NCBI GenBank assembly: GCA_938036545.1
Contig: CALHQJ010000035.1
Coordinates: forward strand, 1 to 6,402
Origin: an uncultured Clostridium sp.
GTDB taxonomy: Bacteria > Bacillota > Clostridia > Lachnospirales > Lachnospiraceae
Direction: 5' to 3'
Length of the DNA stretch: 6,402 nucleotides
Below, in pieces: positions 6,350-6,402 of this stretch (positions are counted from its first letter, which is position 1; each line of letters opens with the position of its first letter). Position numbers and translations under genes: made by a program. A model generated the notes under the pieces. The model ran no database searches. It had not been told where the DNA came from and worked only from the letters and a program-made list of their open reading frames with translations.

Positions 6350-6402
<53 letters not shown>

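Overview
The window looks like a chromosomal housekeeping region from an anaerobic, low-to-moderate GC Firmicute, most likely of the class Clostridia and the family Lachnospiraceae. This rests on codon choice, strong AAAGGAG-type ribosome binding sites, a sigma-A consensus tRNA promoter, and protein sequences resembling the Firmicute YkpA and Uup/YfmR ABC-F proteins. The assignment comes from recalled family sequences, not from a database search. All genes lie on the + strand.

Layout: (1) 1-1419 is the 3' part of a YkpA/YbiT-type ABC-F ATPase gene whose start lies upstream of the window. (2) 1420-1659 is an intergenic gap. It holds a GC-rich hairpin segment flanked by short direct repeats, which may be a dispersed repeat, then an intrinsic terminator, then a promoter with an extended -10. 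(3) 1660-6121 is a probable three-gene operon: an exonuclease III family AP endonuclease (exoA), an Uup-type ABC-F ATPase whose ATG overlaps the exoA stop by 4 nt, and, 32 nt later, a 613-residue glycosidase-family protein. A strong terminator closes the unit at 6172-6205. (4) After an A-rich gap, a perfect TTGACA-N17-TATAAT promoter drives a tRNA-Phe(GAA) gene that is cut by the window edge.

The most notable item is the last gene of the operon. It has the full architecture of a GlgX/isoamylase-type GH13 debranching enzyme (CBM48, TIM barrel, C-terminal beta domain). By motif alignment, however, it has lost the nucleophile Asp, the general acid Glu, the third catalytic Asp and both active-site histidines, while the reading frame and many neighbouring family motifs remain intact. 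I read it as a retained pseudoenzyme, perhaps an alpha-glucan-binding or regulatory protein. Its position behind a DNA-repair nuclease and an ABC-F protein of a family linked to both ribosomes and recombination intermediates is unexplained. A second oddity is that the upstream ABC-F protein has several changes at the ATP site motifs of its second nucleotide-binding domain.
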